From an uncultured Solirubrobacteraceae bacterium (GTDB lineage Bacteria > Actinomycetota > Thermoleophilia > Solirubrobacterales > Solirubrobacteraceae): a stretch of 24,022 nucleotides of DNA. How positions within the stretch are numbered: position 1 is the stretch's first letter; every line of letters begins with the position of its first letter. Made by a program: the position numbers and the translations under genes. The notes under the pieces were generated by a model. The model saw only the letters and a list, made by a program, of their open reading frames with translations. It had not been told where the DNA came from and made no database searches. Below, one piece after another: positions 21,769-24,022 of this stretch. The stretch is taken from positions 1 through 24,022 of the forward strand of contig CADCVT010000372.1 of assembly GCA_902806215.1 (NCBI GenBank). The letters are read 5' to 3'.

Positions 21769-22919
21769 GCGATCCGCGCGACGAGGTGCTCGCGATCGCT
21801 CGCGAGCTCGTCGAGCTGCGCGCGGAACGACCGATCCTTCCGGGCGAGCTCCTCGCTGACCGCCTGCTCGTGGGCGGCGAGGCGCGCGCGGAAGCCCGCG
21901 TCGTTGCGTGCGAGCTCGGCGTGCGCCGCCTCGCGTTCGCGCTCGAGCTCGACCACGTGCCACGTCCTCAGCCAGTCGGCGAACTCCCGCTGCACGGCGA
22001 CCTCCGCACGCACGAGGCGGACCTCCAGGCCCTCCGGCGGGCCGCCGGTCAGCGACCGGTCGGCCGCCGGCGCCGGCGCCGGACCGGGCGGACGGCGTCC
22101 GTCGCACGCGCCGACGACGTCGGCCTGCGAGGGCGGCCCCTGGGGACGAGCGGGGCGCTCGGCCAGCGCCGACGACCACTTCGCAGCGAACCGCACGAGG
22201 TTCCGTTCGGCCAGGAACTGCTTGAACAGCAGGCTCGTCGAGACGCCTCCCTCGGGACGCACCATCGCGTTGCTGTGGTGGACGACGGCCGACCCGGGAT
22301 CGACCATGACGAGCCGTCCGTGCCGCCACGCCGCGAGCGCCAGGTCGGCGTCGCCGTACATCGCCGGGAAGAACCGCTCGTCGAAGCCGCCGATGGCGGC
22401 CCACAGGTCGCGCTCGACGAGCGTGCAGGCCGTACCGTAGTCGACGGAGTACGGCTCGCTGCGGGCCATGATCTGCGGCGCGGACTCGTCGTCGATCTCG
22501 CTGACGGTGCCGTCCTTCCACAGCACGAAGCCGCCGCTGCGACCGCCCGGCGCCAGCAGGGTGCTGCTGACGACGCCGGGCCGTTCGGGACGCCGGCTCG
22601 TGCGCAGGAGCGACCGCAGCCACCCCGGCCGGGGCTCGGTGTCCTCGTGCAGCCAGAGCAGCCACGGCGCCCGCGCGCGCTCGAAGCCGAGGTTCCAGCC
22701 CACCATCGTGCCCGTGTTGGCGGGTGGAGCGAGGACCGTTGCCTCCGGGGCCACGCGCTGCACGAGCGAGCACAGGCCGTCGCCCTCCGCGTTGGCCACC
22801 ACGATGGTCTCCGTCGCGATCTCAGGGGCGGCGGTCGCGGCGAGCGCCCGCAGGCAGCGGGTCGTGTGGTCCTCGCGCGTGGCGAGGATCACGATCGAGA
22901 CCGACGGCGGGCCCGGCAT
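21753..22919 (-). CDS. Family 2 glycosyltransferase with 11-residue-repeat coiled-coil tail (copy B)
   Basis: A 388-residue paralogue of the glycosyltransferase at 18987-20258. The shared landmarks are VSIVILATRED, ETIVVANAEGDG (38-49), NTGTMVGWNLGFERAR (69-84) and the metal site LHEDTEPR (His91-Glu92-Asp93). Shared acceptor-side stretches are IMARSEPYSVD, GGFDERFFPAMYGDADL and AMVRPEGG. A Pro/Ala-rich linker (about 265-295) leads to a helical tail with the same 11-residue periodicity (Phe343, Val354, Phe365 in GFRARL/AVSEEL/SFRAQL units). The start is ATG 22919; the open frame extends further upstream but overlaps the permease gene. It follows the ABC permease by five bases and so is probably the third gene of an ATPase-permease-glycosyltransferase operon. 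Confidence 0.92.
   Translation of the reverse strand: MPGPPSVSIVILATREDHTTRCLRALAATAAPEIATETIVVANAEGDGLCSLVQRVAPEATVLAPPANTGTMVGWNLGFERARAPWLLWLHEDTEPRPGWLRSLLRTSRRPERPGVVSSTLLAPGGRSGGFVLWKDGTVSEIDDESAPQIMARSEPYSVDYGTACTLVERDLWAAIGGFDERFFPAMYGDADLALAAWRHGRLVMVDPGSAVVHHSNAMVRPEGGVSTSLLFKQFLAERNLVRFAAKWSSALAERPARPQGPPSQADVVGACDGRRPPGPAPAPAADRSLTGGPPEGLEVRLVRAEVAVQREFADWLRTWHVVELEREREAAHAELARNDAGFRARLAAHEQAVSEELARKDRSFRAQLDELASDREHLVARIAELGG
21817..21915 (-). repeat. Three diverged 33-base units encoding the 11-residue repeats of copy B
   Basis: The GCGGAA core at 21822-21827 recurs 66 bases later (21888-21893), with a diverged unit between them. At protein level the three units align as GFRARL, AVSEEL and SFRAQL with 11-residue spacing, matching the repeats in copy A. 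Confidence 0.6.
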
Positions 22920-22924
22920 CGCGG

Positions 22925-23665
22925 CTAGCTGCGCCGTGCGTCCCAGCTGAAGCCGCGGACCGCGAGTGCCGCTCCCGCGACGGCCCACAGCCCGATCACG
23001 ACGAGGTCGGACCAGTGCGACGCGCCGGTGACCATCGCGCCGGAGAGCCCGTCGATGAGGTGCGTCAGCGGCAGCGCCTCGGCGATGTCGCGCAGGAACG
23101 CGGGCGACTCGCCGGCGTCGTAGAAGACGCCGCTGATCGCGATGAGCGGCAGGAACGCAGCGTTGACGTACGCGGGCGCGGAGTCGAAGTTCGGGATCAC
23201 GTGGGCGAGCGCCGCGCCGAGCAGGGCGAAGCACGTCACGCCGGCGACGGCGAAGACGGTCAGCGCGAGCGGGTCGTCGGGCCAGCCGATGCCGAACAGG
23301 AAGCGCCCGGCGAGGATCACGATCCCCAGCTGGATCGCGGCGTTGGTGATCGCGTGCGCGGCGAGCGCGCCGAGGTAGGACCCGGCCGGCATCGGCGTGC
23401 CGCGCAGGCGCTTGAGCACGCCCTGCTCGCGCAGGAACACGAGGTTGTGGGCGAGCGCCACGAACGTCGCCGACACCACGCTCATCCCGGCGATGCCGGG
23501 CACGAGCACGTCGAGGTCCTCCTGCGACCCGGCGTAGATCGCCCCGAACAGCCCCAGGAACAGCAGCGGCAGGACGAAGTTGAAGAACGCCGCGCTCGGA
23601 TTGCGCCAGAACATCCGGCGCTCCAAGCGGTACTGCCGCCACGCGATCGCCACCGCCTCGCTCAC
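22925..23665 (-). CDS. ABC-2 type transporter permease, DrrB-like
   Basis: A 246-residue membrane protein with six predicted membrane segments (about 26-45, 53-75, 97-120, 132-156, 165-182 and 218-237). It has the cytoplasmic coupling segment FLREQGVLKRLRGTPMP (78-94) characteristic of ABC-2/DrrB-type permeases. A short amphipathic N-terminal helix precedes the first membrane segment. The start is GTG 23665, overlapping the ATPase stop as GTGA, with GGAGG (23673-23677) seven bases upstream; the longer in-frame start would lie inside the ATPase gene. It should export a lipid, drug or glycan precursor with the ATPase. The glycosyltransferase that follows suggests an envelope substrate, although the sequence type is closer to DrrAB drug/lipid exporters than to Wzm/Wzt. 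Confidence 0.93.
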   Translation of the reverse strand: MSEAVAIAWRQYRLERRMFWRNPSAAFFNFVLPLLFLGLFGAIYAGSQEDLDVLVPGIAGMSVVSATFVALAHNLVFLREQGVLKRLRGTPMPAGSYLGALAAHAITNAAIQLGIVILAGRFLFGIGWPDDPLALTVFAVAGVTCFALLGAALAHVIPNFDSAPAYVNAAFLPLIAISGVFYDAGESPAFLRDIAEALPLTHLIDGLSGAMVTGASHWSDLVVIGLWAVAGAALAVRGFSWDARRS

Positions 23666-24022
23666 GACTCGGCCTCCACCGCGACGAGCTCGAGGTAGAC
23701 GTCCTCGAGCGACGGGCGCGACACGGACAGGCTCTCGAGCTGCTGCCCGTGGGCGAGCGCCTCCGACGTCAGCTGGTGCAGGAGGGCCGTCGGGTTCTCG
23801 GTCTCGCGCGCGACGAGCTCGCCGTCGCGGTCGCGCCAGGTCACCCTGTACCGCGCGCCGCCGTTGTCGAGCTCGGCCGGCGCGCCGGTGGCGAGGATCC
23901 GCCCGTCCTTGACGATCGCCACGCGGTCGCACAGCGCCTGCGCCTCGTCGAGGTAGTGCGTGGTCAGCAGGACGGTCTTGCCGAGGTCGGCCAGCGACCG
24001 GATCGTCCCCCAGGCCGCCCGG
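23662..24022 (-). CDS. ABC transporter ATP-binding protein, C-terminal part (5' end outside window)
   Basis: The last 120 codons of an ABC ATPase; the frame continues past the window end, so the Walker A, signature and Walker B motifs are not visible. What is seen starts at RAAWGTIRSLADLGKTVLLT and includes the H-loop THYLDEAQALCDRVAI with the switch His. GRILATGAPAEL follows, then a regulatory C-terminal domain ending PSLEDVYLELV, the typical end of DrrA-like ATPases. It energises the permease encoded by the overlapping gene. An internal GTG at 23922 should not be taken as the start. Confidence 0.93.
   Translation of the reverse strand, partial: RAAWGTIRSLADLGKTVLLTTHYLDEAQALCDRVAIVKDGRILATGAPAELDNGGARYRVTWRDRDGELVARETENPTALLHQLTSEALAHGQQLESLSVSRPSLEDVYLELVAVEAES

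Noticed and set aside
1..24022. tRNA or rRNA genes, CRISPR arrays, insertion sequences, phage or plasmid functions
   Set aside because: No cloverleaf-like segment, regular spacer-repeat array, transposase or integrase motif was seen; nearly all of the window is accounted for by genes.

Overview
The window is very GC-rich, densely packed bacterial DNA in which codon third positions are almost all G or C. Short gaps, many 1-4 base gene overlaps, GTG starts, a six-gene MCE cluster, an MmyB-type regulator beside a short-chain dehydrogenase, and DrrAB-like ABC genes point to an actinobacterium. My best guess is the Thermoleophilia/Solirubrobacterales side of the phylum; this is inferred from gene content, not shown by a marker gene. 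No rRNA, tRNA, CRISPR array, insertion sequence or integrase was seen. No gap between genes exceeds about 100 bases.

Region 1 (1-5005, + strand): a large single-chain molybdenum hydroxylase of the xanthine dehydrogenase family, cut by the window start, is followed 30 bases later by an unusual cytidine-deaminase-fold protein. The pair suggests purine or N-heterocycle catabolism, but both proteins have active-site or architectural differences from the textbook enzymes.

Region 2 (5054-14047, - strand): six consecutive MCE-domain genes, transcribed from 14047 towards 5054 with overlapping or abutting ends, form a complete mceA-F-like set of lipid-transport subunits. No YrbE/MlaE permease or Mkl/MlaF ATPase lies in the window. 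A 165-residue protein of unknown function is encoded just upstream on the same strand.

Region 3 (14713-18983): small signalling and housekeeping modules. These are a receiver-GGDEF response regulator, a short-chain dehydrogenase divergent from its probable MmyB-type regulator, a metallophosphoesterase followed by a small protein made of five beta-type repeats, and a RimJ/RimL-type acetyltransferase.

Region 4 (18987-24022): a surface-sugar locus. Two paralogous family-2 glycosyltransferases, both with a C-terminal tail of 11-residue coiled-coil repeats, lie on the - strand on either side of a + strand pair made of a Gfo/Idh/MocA oxidoreductase and an RmlC-fold sugar epimerase. An ABC-2 exporter (permease plus the end of its ATPase gene) precedes the second glycosyltransferase in an apparent operon. 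All five convergent gene junctions in the window carry an inverted repeat at or over the stop codons. One divergent junction of only 23 bases carries what looks like a two-way, nearly leaderless promoter.
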